This document shows positions 55,447 through 64,000 of a DNA stretch of 64,000 nt, one piece after another (within the stretch, counting starts at the first letter, position 1; the number at the start of each line of letters is the position of its first letter). The stretch comes from Phycisphaerales bacterium (GTDB lineage Bacteria > Planctomycetota > Phycisphaerae > Phycisphaerales > SM1A02), in contig SIAP01000004.1 in assembly GCA_009691725.1 (NCBI GenBank), positions 49,917 to 113,916 of the forward strand, read 5' to 3'. The translations under genes and the position numbers were made by a program. Below the pieces are notes generated by a model. It was given only the letters and a program-made list of their open reading frames with translations. It was not told where the DNA came from and did no database searches.

Positions 55447-57207
55447 TTGGCACGACGAGAACGAAAAAAGATTGGTGAATTGCTCATCGAGGCGGGCGTC
55501 ACGAACCAAACACAGGTCGATGAAGCGGTCGCCACGGCCAAGAGTTCTCGCAAGCGGACGGGCGAAGTGTTGGTGGAAATGGGTGCGTGTTCGGACGACG
55601 ATGTCGCACGAGGACTCGGTCGACAATTCGGCTTGGAGTTTGTCAACCTCGAGCGACCCGAGGGTGCGAATCGTGTGAATAAGAAGTTGCTCGCCGACGA
55701 TGTGATCAAGAAGTACCTCATCTTGCCGCTCGATGAAAAGGTCGGCAACACGATGAAGATCTTGATTCACGATCCGATGGATTTGGACGCACTCACTGCG
55801 TTGCAGTTTCGGATGAATTGCCAGTTCGAGAAGTTCATCACCAGTCGAACCCAATTGCGCAACTTTGTCGAGGGAGCGCGCTCAGCGAAGGCACTTCTGA
55901 ACACCGGCGGAATCGTGACTGACTCGGTCACTCGAACGCATGATCGGACCAAAGACAGCAGCCAAGATCGTTCGAGCCAAGACAAGTCTCAAGACGCATC
56001 CATCGACCGCGAACAGATTCAACGGATCGAGGAGGGCGCGGTCAAGATTGTTGATCGCATGATCATCAAGGCGGTCACCAATCGGGCGAGCGACATTCAC
56101 ATCGAACCGATGAAGGATGATGTGCGCCTGCGATTCCGAATTGACGGATCGTGCATTGACATCACGCCGCCGATCCCGAAGAAGTTGCAAAGTTCGGTGC
56201 TCGCACGCATCAAACTGATGGCGGGGATCAACATTTCAGAACGGCGAATTCCACAGGACGGACGCATCAAGTTTACGGTCGACGGCTCTCCGATCGATTT
56301 TCGTGTGAGCGCGTGTCCGGCGATTTGGGGTGAGAGCGTCGTGCTTCGTATCTTGCGACCCGAATCCGCCCGTATTGGCTTGTTGAATCTAGGACTTCAG
56401 CAGGACACACTCGACAAGTTCAACAAGGTCATTCGCCGTCCCAACGGAATCTTTCTTGTGACAGGTCCAACAGGATCTGGAAAGACCACAACCCTGTACT
56501 CCGCGCTCAACGATCTCAATCGACCAGACAAAAAGATCATCACGGCCGAAGATCCCGTGGAGTTCTCGTTCAAGGGAATCAACCAGGTGCAGGTTCGAGA
56601 CCAGATCGGTCTGACCTTTCCAGTCATTCTGAAGTCGATGCTTCGCCAGGCACCAAACATTATTCTCGTGGGGGAGATTCGAGATCGTGAAGTTGCGGAC
56701 ATCGCCATTCAGGCGGCGCTCACGGGGCATTTGGTGTTCTCAACGCTCCACACGAATGATGCACCGAGCGCGATCACGCGACTCGTCGACATGGGCGTGA
56801 AACCATTCCTCGTTGCGAGTTCCATCCAAGCGGTACTCGCCCAGCGGTTGGCGCGAATTCTTTGCTCCCACTGCAAGGTCCCCGATGTGACTCCGGATTT
56901 GAATTGGATGCGTTTGGTGGGCATCACGCAGGACGAAATCGCCAGGGCAACGCTGATGAAGCCCGTGGGCTGCGAGAAGTGTTCACACACGGGATATCAC
57001 GGTCGGCGTGGTGTCTACGAGATGATGATCATGAACCCAGAGATCCGGGACTTGGCCTTTCAGCGCGCAACCGTCGCCAAGATCCGCGGTGCCGCGGTAC
57101 GCTCGGGGATGCGGACCCTGCTGGGAGATGGAAAGATCAAAGTGTTGAATGGAATGACAACTGCAGACGAAGTGGCAAAGTTTGCGCAGTCGGATGTATC
57201 CGGATGA
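55447..57207 (+). CDS. GspE/PilB-type secretion or pilus assembly ATPase (first copy)
   Basis: 586 residues starting at TTG 55447, with GGAG at 55437-55440 and an in-frame TGA at 55444-55446, so no longer start exists. N-terminal GspE_N domain (IGELLIEAGVTNQTQVDEAV). Walker A GPTGSGKT at 340-347, Asp box SDIHIEP, Walker B IILVGEIRD at about 405-413, His box FSTLHTNDAP, and Cys 473, 476, 509, 512 for zinc. A DRTKDSSQDRSSQDKSQD linker lies at about 166-184. It is paralogous to the gene at 58530; the two flank pilT. Confidence 0.92.
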   Translation: MARRERKKIGELLIEAGVTNQTQVDEAVATAKSSRKRTGEVLVEMGACSDDDVARGLGRQFGLEFVNLERPEGANRVNKKLLADDVIKKYLILPLDEKVGNTMKILIHDPMDLDALTALQFRMNCQFEKFITSRTQLRNFVEGARSAKALLNTGGIVTDSVTRTHDRTKDSSQDRSSQDKSQDASIDREQIQRIEEGAVKIVDRMIIKAVTNRASDIHIEPMKDDVRLRFRIDGSCIDITPPIPKKLQSSVLARIKLMAGINISERRIPQDGRIKFTVDGSPIDFRVSACPAIWGESVVLRILRPESARIGLLNLGLQQDTLDKFNKVIRRPNGIFLVTGPTGSGKTTTLYSALNDLNRPDKKIITAEDPVEFSFKGINQVQVRDQIGLTFPVILKSMLRQAPNIILVGEIRDREVADIAIQAALTGHLVFSTLHTNDAPSAITRLVDMGVKPFLVASSIQAVLAQRLARILCSHCKVPDVTPDLNWMRLVGITQDEIARATLMKPVGCEKCSHTGYHGRRGVYEMMIMNPEIRDLAFQRATVAKIRGAAVRSGMRTLLGDGKIKVLNGMTTADEVAKFAQSDVSG

Positions 57208-57261
57208 GTGCCATGTTTGCTCTCGTCTGCTGTGTCGCCTCTCTTGGAAGGAGCCTGTCCC

Positions 57262-58416
57262 ATGTCTTCTGGTGAATCGCCAACCCCCAAAGTTGAAGAG
57301 AGCACGATGCAGATTGATCGATTGCTCGACACCGTTGTCCGGCAAGGAGCATCCGATCTTCACGTGACCGTGGGGAGACCGCCAACGCTTCGATTGCATG
57401 GTCGACTCCGATCGTTGGCCACCAAAGTGCTCGGACCAGTCGACACCATGTCGCTCATGAAGCAGATTGCGCCAGAGAAGAATCAGCAGGAACTGCAGGC
57501 AAATGGCGGATCGGATTTCGGAATCGCCTTTGGTACGGTCGCACGCTTCCGTTGCTCCATTTTCAAGCAGCGCGGCGCTGTTGCGATGGTGATGCGCCAG
57601 ATTCCAAATCGACTGATGACCTTTGAGGAGATTGGTCTCCCTGACATCTGCCTGGAGTTGATCCGACGGCCCCGTGGGCTGTTCCTCGTGACCGGTCCCA
57701 CGGGAAGCGGAAAGTCGACATCGCTTGCGACGATGATCGATTACATCAACAACTTGCTTGAACGGCACATTGTGACGGTCGAGGATCCAATCGAGTTCTA
57801 TCACTATCACAAGAAGTCAGTGGTGAATCAACGCGAGGTTGGTGATGATGTCCCGTCATTTACAGAAGCCCTGAAACGGGTTCTTCGTCAGGATCCCGAT
57901 GTGGTGCTCGTCGGTGAAATGCGCGATCTTGAAACAATCGAAGCGGCCATTCGAGCTGCGGAGACGGGCCACTTGGTCTTTGGAACATTGCACACGACCG
58001 GTGCGGCCGGAACGATCAATCGCATCATCGACGCGTTCCCCACAAATCAGCAAGAACAGATTCGTGTTCAGTTGTCGGTCAGTTTGATCGCGGTGCTGAG
58101 TCAGGTGCTGCTGGTGCGGGCCGACAAGCCTGGACGGCTCGCGGCCTACGAGTTTCTGATGGTGACACCAGCGATTTCCAACCTGATTCGCGAGAACAAG
58201 ACCTTTCGAATCGACTCGGCGATCCAGACCGGGAAGCGGTTCAGCATGCAGTTGTTGGATGACCATCTTTGGAGGCTCTATTCCGAGAACAGGATCACCG
58301 CTGAGGAGATGATTGACAAGGGGAAGAACCCCGGCGCCCTTCGAGACAAGGTGCATAAGGCGGGCGGGAAAATCGGACGGGCGGAGTGGGACGAAGACGA
58401 CATATCCGTTCACTGA
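57262..58416 (+). CDS. pilT: PilT-type retraction ATPase
   Basis: 384 residues from the ATG at 57262, with AAGGAG 8 bases upstream; an earlier ATG is at 57208. The PilT features are IDRLLDTVVRQGASDLHVTVGRPP at the N terminus, Walker A GPTGSGKS at 145-152, VEDPIEF, the Walker B region VVLVGEMRDLETIEAAIRAAETGHLVFGTLHT and the C-terminal segment for membrane contact. It lacks the Cys zinc site of PilB. The product powers pilus retraction or the equivalent in a type II-like system. Confidence 0.93.
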   Translation: MSSGESPTPKVEESTMQIDRLLDTVVRQGASDLHVTVGRPPTLRLHGRLRSLATKVLGPVDTMSLMKQIAPEKNQQELQANGGSDFGIAFGTVARFRCSIFKQRGAVAMVMRQIPNRLMTFEEIGLPDICLELIRRPRGLFLVTGPTGSGKSTSLATMIDYINNLLERHIVTVEDPIEFYHYHKKSVVNQREVGDDVPSFTEALKRVLRQDPDVVLVGEMRDLETIEAAIRAAETGHLVFGTLHTTGAAGTINRIIDAFPTNQQEQIRVQLSVSLIAVLSQVLLVRADKPGRLAAYEFLMVTPAISNLIRENKTFRIDSAIQTGKRFSMQLLDDHLWRLYSENRITAEEMIDKGKNPGALRDKVHKAGGKIGRAEWDEDDISVH

Positions 58417-58529
58417 CGCAGCCGCTCTGATTGCCTCAAAAATCGCTTCGATAACTAGTTGTCCGAATCATTGTCGTCGTTTTTGAATCTAAAACGACAC
58501 CTACGGCGTATAGTTCTGGAGAATCCAAA

Positions 58530-60302
58530 ATGGTCGAGTTATCGCAGACAATCGATCCGTCGCAACTCAAGAACCGAAAGCTCGGTCGTATTTTTACGAA
58601 GTTGGGAATTGTCTCTCGGGAACAAGTGCATGCGGCGCTTGAGTCGCGGAGTAACGATCCCTCCAAGTCAAAGATGAAGATCGGTGAGTTGATGATGGAA
58701 ATGGGGTTGGTGAATTCCGACCAACTCGGCGTTGCGCTCGCAGGCCAACGGGGACTTCAATTCAAGCGACTTACTGGGGTTGTCATTCCGCAGGAGACGT
58801 TGCGAGCGTTGACTCCTGAAGCCGCCAATGTCATGCGGGTGGTCCCGCTTGAGATCGATCCTGCGGCGAAGACGATCACCGTTGCTGTTGGATCGCACGC
58901 GAACTTCCAAGCGGTCGACAACCTTCGCATGAACATGTACCCAGGGTACGAAATCACAGTCGTGGTCTCAACTCCTGCGGACATCGACGAGGTCATCCGA
59001 CGGGAGTACTCCAAGAAGATGGATGTGGGGGAACTCTTCTCAGAGGTCAATCGCTCCGAGGCGGTCAAGAATCTGCAGGGGCGCGGCGATTCCATTGATG
59101 TCGCATCGCTCGAAGATGTCGCGAGTGATAACGCCGTCGTGCGCCTGGTGACGAACATGCTCGCGCAGGCCATCGCGAATCGTGCATCGGACATTCATCT
59201 TGAACCATTTGAAGACGAGTTCAAGATGCGGTACCGAATCGACGGAGTGCTCTATGAAATGAAGAGTCAAGCGAAGGAGATTGCCATGGCGATCGTCAGT
59301 CGCGTGAAGATCTTGGCAAAATTGGACATCGCAGAACGGCGGCTGCCGCAGGATGGTCGAATCAGCTACCAGCTCGCCGCAGACAAGGAACCGATCGATC
59401 TCCGGGTTGCTGTCTTGCCAACGATGTATGGCGAATCCGTGGTGCTTCGTGTGCTTGATCGCTCTGCCGTGCAATTGGAACTCGACCGGATCGGGTTACG
59501 CGAAGACGAATTGAAGACGATGCGCGCCATCATCAACAAGCCAAACGGCATCGTGCTTGTGACGGGACCGACGGGATCTGGCAAGACCACCACGCTCTAT
59601 GCCGCACTTCGAGAACTCAATCAGGTCGACACCAAGATTCTGACTGCGGAAGATCCAGTGGAGTACGACATCCACGGGATGATTCAGTGCCAGGTCAACC
59701 TGGATCAGGAACTGACCTTTGCGCGATTGTTGCGCTCATTTCTGCGACAAGATCCAGACATCATTCTCGTGGGTGAAATCCGCGATCTTGAGACTGCACA
59801 GATCGCAATTCAAGCAAGTCTCACTGGTCACTTGGTGTTTGCCACGCTGCACACCAATGATGCGCCGAGTTCTATCTTGCGACTGCTCGATCTCGGCGTG
59901 GAGTCGTTCCTGCTCACCGCCACGATCGAAGCGATCGTGGCACAACGACTCGTTCGCCGAATTTGTATGAAGTGCAAGGAGGAATTCGTGCCCTCCGAAG
60001 AACACTTGATGGAACTCAACCTTCGGATGGCGGATGTGCAAGCACGAACGCTCTACCGCGGTCGGGGCTGCGATGCGTGCACGAAGTCGGGGTACAAGGG
60101 GCGCATGGCGCTCTTTGAAATCATGCTGATGGATGATGAGTTGCGAGAACTTGTGATGCAGCAGGCATCGACTTCTGTGTTGCAAGCGGAGTCCCGAAAG
60201 CGGGGGATGCGCACCCTGCGCGAGTCAGGGTTGTTGGCGTTGTACGAGGGACAAACCACGATCGACGAGGTCGTGCGCGAAACGATTTCATCTGGAGAAT
60301 GA
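58530..60302 (+). CDS. pilB: GspE/PilB-type assembly ATPase (second copy)
   Basis: 590 residues. N-terminal domain NRKLGRIFTKLGIVSREQVHAALESR, then the IGELMMEMGLVNSDQLGVALAGQ half. ASDIHLEP, Walker A GPTGSGKT at 346-353, Walker B IILVGEIRD, His box and four Cys at 479, 482, 514, 517. It differs from the first copy in its N-terminal region and linker but has the same catalytic residues. It is followed by pilC after 4 bases, so it is the likely partner for that platform protein. Confidence 0.93.
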   Translation: MVELSQTIDPSQLKNRKLGRIFTKLGIVSREQVHAALESRSNDPSKSKMKIGELMMEMGLVNSDQLGVALAGQRGLQFKRLTGVVIPQETLRALTPEAANVMRVVPLEIDPAAKTITVAVGSHANFQAVDNLRMNMYPGYEITVVVSTPADIDEVIRREYSKKMDVGELFSEVNRSEAVKNLQGRGDSIDVASLEDVASDNAVVRLVTNMLAQAIANRASDIHLEPFEDEFKMRYRIDGVLYEMKSQAKEIAMAIVSRVKILAKLDIAERRLPQDGRISYQLAADKEPIDLRVAVLPTMYGESVVLRVLDRSAVQLELDRIGLREDELKTMRAIINKPNGIVLVTGPTGSGKTTTLYAALRELNQVDTKILTAEDPVEYDIHGMIQCQVNLDQELTFARLLRSFLRQDPDIILVGEIRDLETAQIAIQASLTGHLVFATLHTNDAPSSILRLLDLGVESFLLTATIEAIVAQRLVRRICMKCKEEFVPSEEHLMELNLRMADVQARTLYRGRGCDACTKSGYKGRMALFEIMLMDDELRELVMQQASTSVLQAESRKRGMRTLRESGLLALYEGQTTIDEVVRETISSGE

Positions 60303-60306
60303 ACTG

Positions 60307-61590
60307 ATGCCTATCTTTGCCTACGAAGCAGCCAATTCGGCGGGGAAAAACCAAAAGGGAACGATCGAGGCAGAGACCAGCGAAGAAGCGGTCCGCAAGA
60401 TCCGCACGCAGGGGCTTTTCCCAACCTCGGTTCGCGAACAGAAGGCTGCCGCCGCCGCAAAGAAGGCCGCTGACATCAAGAAGAAGAAAAGGAAGAAGGG
60501 GATGACCATGACGATTGGTGGAGTGAGCACAAAGATGCTCACCATGTTCACCCGTCAGATGTCCACTCTTCAGGACGCAGGCTTGCCGTTGCTTCGGTCG
60601 CTTCAGATCTTGGAAGATCAGCAGAAGCCAGGCAAGTTGAAGAATGTGTTAGGCGATGTGTGTGAGTCGATCAGCGGTGGATCGTCACTCTCGGAGGCAT
60701 TCGCGCAGCACCCCCGCGTCTTCACTCGACTCTATGTCAAGATGGTCGCCGCCGGCGAAGTGGGCGGAGTGCTTGATGTCGTCATGCAGCGACTCGCTGA
60801 GTTTATGGAGAAGGGGCAACGACTCAAGCGACGCATCATCGGCGCGATGATCTATCCCGCTGTTGTCATTTCCATCGCTGTTGCGATCGTGACTGGAATC
60901 ATGTACTTCGTCATCCCGAAATTCCAAGAGATTTTCGCAGACTTCGACGTTGCATTGCCTGCGCTGACCGTTTGGCTCATTGGCGCAAGCAAGTGGGTGG
61001 CGGGTCAGGGTGAGGGGCAAAAGGTGCCGGGTGCAGTGTGGGTGATGGCATCTCCAGTGATCATCTTCTTCTTCTTCAAGTTGGTGCGCATGACCAAATT
61101 CGGTCGGGCCGCAACCGATGTGATCCGCATGCAGATTCCAGTCATCGGGACATTGATCAAGAAGACCGCCATTGCTCGGTTCACCCGCACGCTCGGGACA
61201 CTGGTGGCCGCTGGCGTACCGATCTTGGAAGCAATCCTCATCACACGCGACACCTCTGGAAACTATGTGTTTGAGAAGGCGCTGACGAAAGTGCATGACT
61301 CCATCCGCGAGGGCGAGACATTCGCCAAGCCGCTGCGCGAGAGCCGAGTGTGTGACGCAATTGTGGTCAACATGATCGATGTCGGTGAGGAAACCGGAGA
61401 CCTCGATGCGATGTTGATGAAGATCGCGGACAACTACGAGGAAGAGGTTGATGTTGCGGTCGCGAGCCTCTTGTCGCTTCTGGAACCCTTCATGGTGGTC
61501 ATTCTTGGAGGCATCGTCGGAACGATCGTCTTGGCGTTGTTCTTGCCACTCGTTTCCATGATCGAGAGCATCTCTGGGCAGAAGTCATAA
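60307..61590 (+). CDS. pilC: PilC/GspF-type inner-membrane platform protein
   Basis: 427 residues. FAYEAANSAGKNQKGTIEAETSEEAVRKIRTQGLFPTSV is the conserved GspF start. A Lys-rich linker (KKAADIKKKKRKKG) separates it from two repeated GspF domains (FTRQMSTLQDAGLPLLRSLQIL and its second half FTRTLGTLVAAGVPILEAILI). Membrane helices lie at about 180-205 (YPAVVISIAVAIVTGIMYFVIP), about 250 and 395-420. It anchors the ATPase and pilin assembly. It is in an operon with the ATPases and prepilin-like genes. Confidence 0.94.
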   Translation: MPIFAYEAANSAGKNQKGTIEAETSEEAVRKIRTQGLFPTSVREQKAAAAAKKAADIKKKKRKKGMTMTIGGVSTKMLTMFTRQMSTLQDAGLPLLRSLQILEDQQKPGKLKNVLGDVCESISGGSSLSEAFAQHPRVFTRLYVKMVAAGEVGGVLDVVMQRLAEFMEKGQRLKRRIIGAMIYPAVVISIAVAIVTGIMYFVIPKFQEIFADFDVALPALTVWLIGASKWVAGQGEGQKVPGAVWVMASPVIIFFFFKLVRMTKFGRAATDVIRMQIPVIGTLIKKTAIARFTRTLGTLVAAGVPILEAILITRDTSGNYVFEKALTKVHDSIREGETFAKPLRESRVCDAIVVNMIDVGEETGDLDAMLMKIADNYEEEVDVAVASLLSLLEPFMVVILGGIVGTIVLALFLPLVSMIESISGQKS

Positions 61591-61597
61591 GGCACTC

Positions 61598-62701
61598 ATG
61601 CGCACCCGACGAGCGTTCACCCTCATCGAACTTCTGACTGTGGTGGCAATCATCGTCACTCTGGTCGGGCTCCTGTTGGTTGCGTTGTCGAAGTCGGCGA
61701 AGGCTGCGCAGGCTGCGAGCACGCGAAACTTGATGTCCACCATTTCGCGCGGGCTTGCACAGTTTCACACCGACACGAGCTACTTCCCTCCAACTCTGGG
61801 TTTTTCCCCAGGCGGTTCCGCCAGTGGATCCTCGGGCTGGCTGCGCGATCTCATTCTTCCACCGACGATCGTTGGTGCGCCGACTGCTCCGCAACTCCTG
61901 CAGATTCAGGAGTATTACTCGATGACTTCGCTCATGGAGTACTTGATCGGTCCAGGAAGTAGAAACGAAGATGGATATGGCGCCTTTGGACTCCCGGCGC
62001 TTCCGCCTGCGGACTCGGCAGGTTTCAAGGAGATTCCGACCGCTGGAATTCGCGCTCCTGGAAGGGATGGCGTGTGGGGGGCTTACATGTCTCCGAAAGT
62101 TTCGTTCCAAGCGCGCGGGACAGTTGCGCAGCGCAATCTTCCAACAGGCGTCTACGCGAATTACCCGATTCAATCGACAGTTGCGGTTCTCGCGCCCGCA
62201 AACGAGCGAAAGCTCCTCGCAAACGTGGAGGGTCGCGTGCTTGGTCCGTATCTTGAACTGAAGGATGGCTCTTCCATCGGCGCAATCGTCGGCACGGACG
62301 CACTTGGCGCACCAGTCGTGGCGCGGGCGGGAGACAACAATTGGAATCCATCCGCACCGAAGGTTCTGTTGGATTACTACGGACAACCAATTCGTTACTA
62401 CCGTCGGGGTTATTCCAACGCTGATCCGCGCCTGGTTGGCGGCAAGTCTCTCGGAGGTGGTTCTGGAGTCCCCATTGGATGGGATCTCTCGGACATTTTC
62501 GTCCTTCGTCCCTGGGTGTTTGAACCAAACACCGAAGTCGATGGACTCGCGGATGCCAATGCCGACACGGCAACCTCGAAGGAGCTTGTCACGGCGGAGT
62601 TTGCGCTCTTTTCTGCGGGTCCAAATCAGAAGGCGAGTTACACGGCGCGGCGCGACGGGGACGAGTTCAACGCTGACAACATTGTGGAGGTGGGACATTG
62701 A
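61598..62701 (+). CDS. Type II secretion/type IV pilus prepilin-like protein
   Basis: 367 residues. MRTRRAFTLIELLTVVAIIV is a class III prepilin signal: cleavage is expected before the Phe/after the Ala, with the Glu five residues later. The hydrophobic helix (FTLIELLTVVAIIVTLVGLLLVALS) is followed by a globular domain rich in Gly and Pro with no recognised fold. It is the first of three such proteins after pilC, and its TGA overlaps the TTG of the next gene. Confidence 0.9.
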   Translation: MRTRRAFTLIELLTVVAIIVTLVGLLLVALSKSAKAAQAASTRNLMSTISRGLAQFHTDTSYFPPTLGFSPGGSASGSSGWLRDLILPPTIVGAPTAPQLLQIQEYYSMTSLMEYLIGPGSRNEDGYGAFGLPALPPADSAGFKEIPTAGIRAPGRDGVWGAYMSPKVSFQARGTVAQRNLPTGVYANYPIQSTVAVLAPANERKLLANVEGRVLGPYLELKDGSSIGAIVGTDALGAPVVARAGDNNWNPSAPKVLLDYYGQPIRYYRRGYSNADPRLVGGKSLGGGSGVPIGWDLSDIFVLRPWVFEPNTEVDGLADANADTATSKELVTAEFALFSAGPNQKASYTARRDGDEFNADNIVEVGH

Positions 62702-63492
62702 ATCATCGACGCGCGTTCACGGTTCTCGAATTGGTGGTGGTGATCGGGATCATCCTGATCTTGATGTCGCTCGCACTGACGGTGTCGAGCGCGGTGCTCG
62801 CTGCGAACGATCGACGGAGTATGGAGAACACCTTCCGCATGCTCGAACAGGCAGTTGAATCGTGGCAGGCACAGACTGGGAGAGATTTCAGTTTTGGAAG
62901 ACGGGTCAATCCACCGAACACACCTGTCACTCTCGACTTCACACTCGGCGGCAACGGACCAAGCGCCAGTTTCGATTTCTACGAAGAGAATTTCAATTCG
63001 GCGTATGCCATTTGTGTTGTCTTGGAACGACTCTCCGCAAACCCAGATTCCGCCGAAATCTTGAGTCGGATACCAGGGTCGGCGCTTCGGACGGTGCCAC
63101 TGACGCCAGCGAACGTAATTGCGGGAGAACCGCTACCGACGAACTGGGTCAGCGCTGCGGCTGCGATCGATCCAAATCAGATGCCCAACCCAATAGGCAC
63201 GAATCCCAGTCCGATTCGCGAGATTGTAGATCCATGGGGTCGTCGTGTGATGGTTGCCTTCGCAGGGCGTGCCGCGACCCCATCCGAAATCCTTGCAGCA
63301 ACAACGGGTACTCCAGCAGCGATCCCGCCGATCGATCTCGAAGATGGTTCGGTGCGAACGATGGATGAGCAGCGCATGGGTGTCTGTCGAAATCGCCGGA
63401 TGTGTTTTATCTCGTGCGGTCAAGACGGCGATGGCGATACCGCCGCAGACAATGTCTATTCGTATGAGTTGCTGCCGAGGCCCGTGCAATGA
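62698..63492 (+). CDS. Type II secretion prepilin-like protein
   Basis: 264 residues starting at TTG (TTGA overlap with the preceding stop). The prepilin signal NHRRAFTVLELVVVIGIILILMSLAL has the usual E at position 5 after cleavage. The rest is hydrophilic, with an ERLSANPDSAEILSRI segment and a C-terminal RRMCFISCGQDG. It resembles pseudopilins of the GspH/GspI kind by position only. The stop overlaps the next start (ATGA). Confidence 0.88.
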   Translation: MNHRRAFTVLELVVVIGIILILMSLALTVSSAVLAANDRRSMENTFRMLEQAVESWQAQTGRDFSFGRRVNPPNTPVTLDFTLGGNGPSASFDFYEENFNSAYAICVVLERLSANPDSAEILSRIPGSALRTVPLTPANVIAGEPLPTNWVSAAAAIDPNQMPNPIGTNPSPIREIVDPWGRRVMVAFAGRAATPSEILAATTGTPAAIPPIDLEDGSVRTMDEQRMGVCRNRRMCFISCGQDGDGDTAADNVYSYELLPRPVQ

Positions 63493-64000
63493 TGCGCTCA
63501 CCGGTGCATGCTCGTGCGTTCACGCTTGCCGAACTTTTGGCGGTGATGGGAATCATCGCCGTGCTGGGAGTGGTGATCACCACGAGTGCGCAGCGCGTTT
63601 CGAAACAAGCGAAAGTGTCGAGTGCCACGAATCAAGTTCTCGCGGCGCTTGGGCAAGCGCGGGGGATAGCCATCCGTGATCGCGCGACAATCTTGGTGGC
63701 ATTTCGCGTCTGGCAAGCGACCTATCGACCAACGCCGACGAGCCCAGAAGTGATCGATGCCTCCAAGCCGCAACAAACGGAGATTGTGATTGCAAAGGCA
63801 ACTGGGAGAGTCGGGTTTCCTGGAACTGCCGTGGCCGGTGCGACAGTTGAACCTGGGAGTTACACCGTCCTTCCTGAACCAGTTTCTGCCAACCCCTTCG
63901 ACAAGGACCGTTTGCTCGAGGAGTTTCGTCTTGTGGAAGGATTGCCTCCAAAGTTGCTCCCCGTGGGGATCAAGGTGGCTGGCTCGGCAGCCGATTGGCC
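63489..64000 (+). CDS. Prepilin-like protein, 3' end outside window
   Basis: ATG at 63489 overlaps the previous stop (ATGA). The frame stays open to the last base (170 residues visible). MMRSPVHARAFTLAELLAVM is a prepilin signal with the cleavage site before Phe and Glu five residues on, and a helix follows (AVMGIIAVLGVVITTSA). The visible globular part has ARGIAIRDRATILVAFR, as in GspH-type minor pseudopilins. The end of the gene cannot be seen. Confidence 0.85.
   Translation, partial: MMRSPVHARAFTLAELLAVMGIIAVLGVVITTSAQRVSKQAKVSSATNQVLAALGQARGIAIRDRATILVAFRVWQATYRPTPTSPEVIDASKPQQTEIVIAKATGRVGFPGTAVAGATVEPGSYTVLPEPVSANPFDKDRLLEEFRLVEGLPPKLLPVGIKVAGSAADW

Overview
The window looks like chromosomal DNA from a planctomycete of the class Phycisphaerae. 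This is inferred from the content: secreted Cys-rich proteins with dockerin-type calcium repeats and DxNxNxIPDxCE repeats, a MoxR/Bat (Aerotolerance) operon, two PilB-type ATPases with PilT, PilC and several pseudopilins, an lpxB gene pointing to a Gram-negative envelope, and several small conserved-looking proteins of unknown function. Nearly all of it is densely packed coding sequence. Four-base stop/start overlaps (ATGA, GTGA, TTGA) are common. I see no phage, insertion sequence, integron or CRISPR array.

Layout. 1-537: 3' end of a secreted Cys-rich dockerin-type protein, then tRNA-Ser(CGA). 730-9796 (minus): an eight-gene operon moxR, DUF58, BatD-like/DUF4381-like, batA, batB, TPR, batD, TPR-SH3. 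9871-11181 (plus): a beta-hydroxyacid dehydrogenase and a small unknown protein. 11208-13804 (minus): HAD phosphatase, sucC, DedA. 13882-14698 (minus): tRNA-Ser(GCT) and pgeF, the latter without a normal start codon. 14870-23136 (minus): three large secreted proteins, namely a metalloprotease-like protein with a destroyed zinc site, an intact metzincin-type protease with dockerin repeats, and a subtilisin-like protein whose catalytic Asp is Glu. 23259-30234: purD, a secreted unknown, trxB, aspS, lpxB. 30246-35218 (plus): a complete branched-chain amino-acid-type ABC transporter whose LivG subunit carries an unusual two-helix membrane insertion. 35219-37210 (minus): an unknown protein and two YkgJ-type Cys-cluster proteins. 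37261-37351: a 13-bp minisatellite. 37390-48396 (minus): rplK-rplA-rplJ-rplL-(hairpin)-rpoB-rpoC. 48606-52857 (plus): tyrS, an unknown, a lipoprotein, an RDD membrane protein. 52868-55309 (minus): gnd and zwf of the oxidative pentose phosphate pathway. 55447-64000 (plus): type IV pilus/type II secretion cluster, with the last pseudopilin running off the window.

How the genes work together. The Bat operon encodes a MoxR ATPase with three von Willebrand A-type proteins and membrane-anchored TPR/beta-sandwich partners, probably an envelope chaperone or stress complex. The liv genes form one importer. The rpl/rpo block is the standard ribosome/RNA polymerase cluster, with a possible attenuator between rplL and rpoB. 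The pilus cluster supplies two assembly-type ATPases, one retraction-type ATPase, one platform protein and three prepilin-like proteins.

Most unusual items: the transmembrane insertion inside LivG, the run of secreted protease-like proteins with two degenerate active sites and a shared GGIAG motif, and the pgeF gene whose metal-binding His lies upstream of every canonical start codon. No wholly new multi-gene system is evident. All assignments come from reading the sequence; no database search was run.
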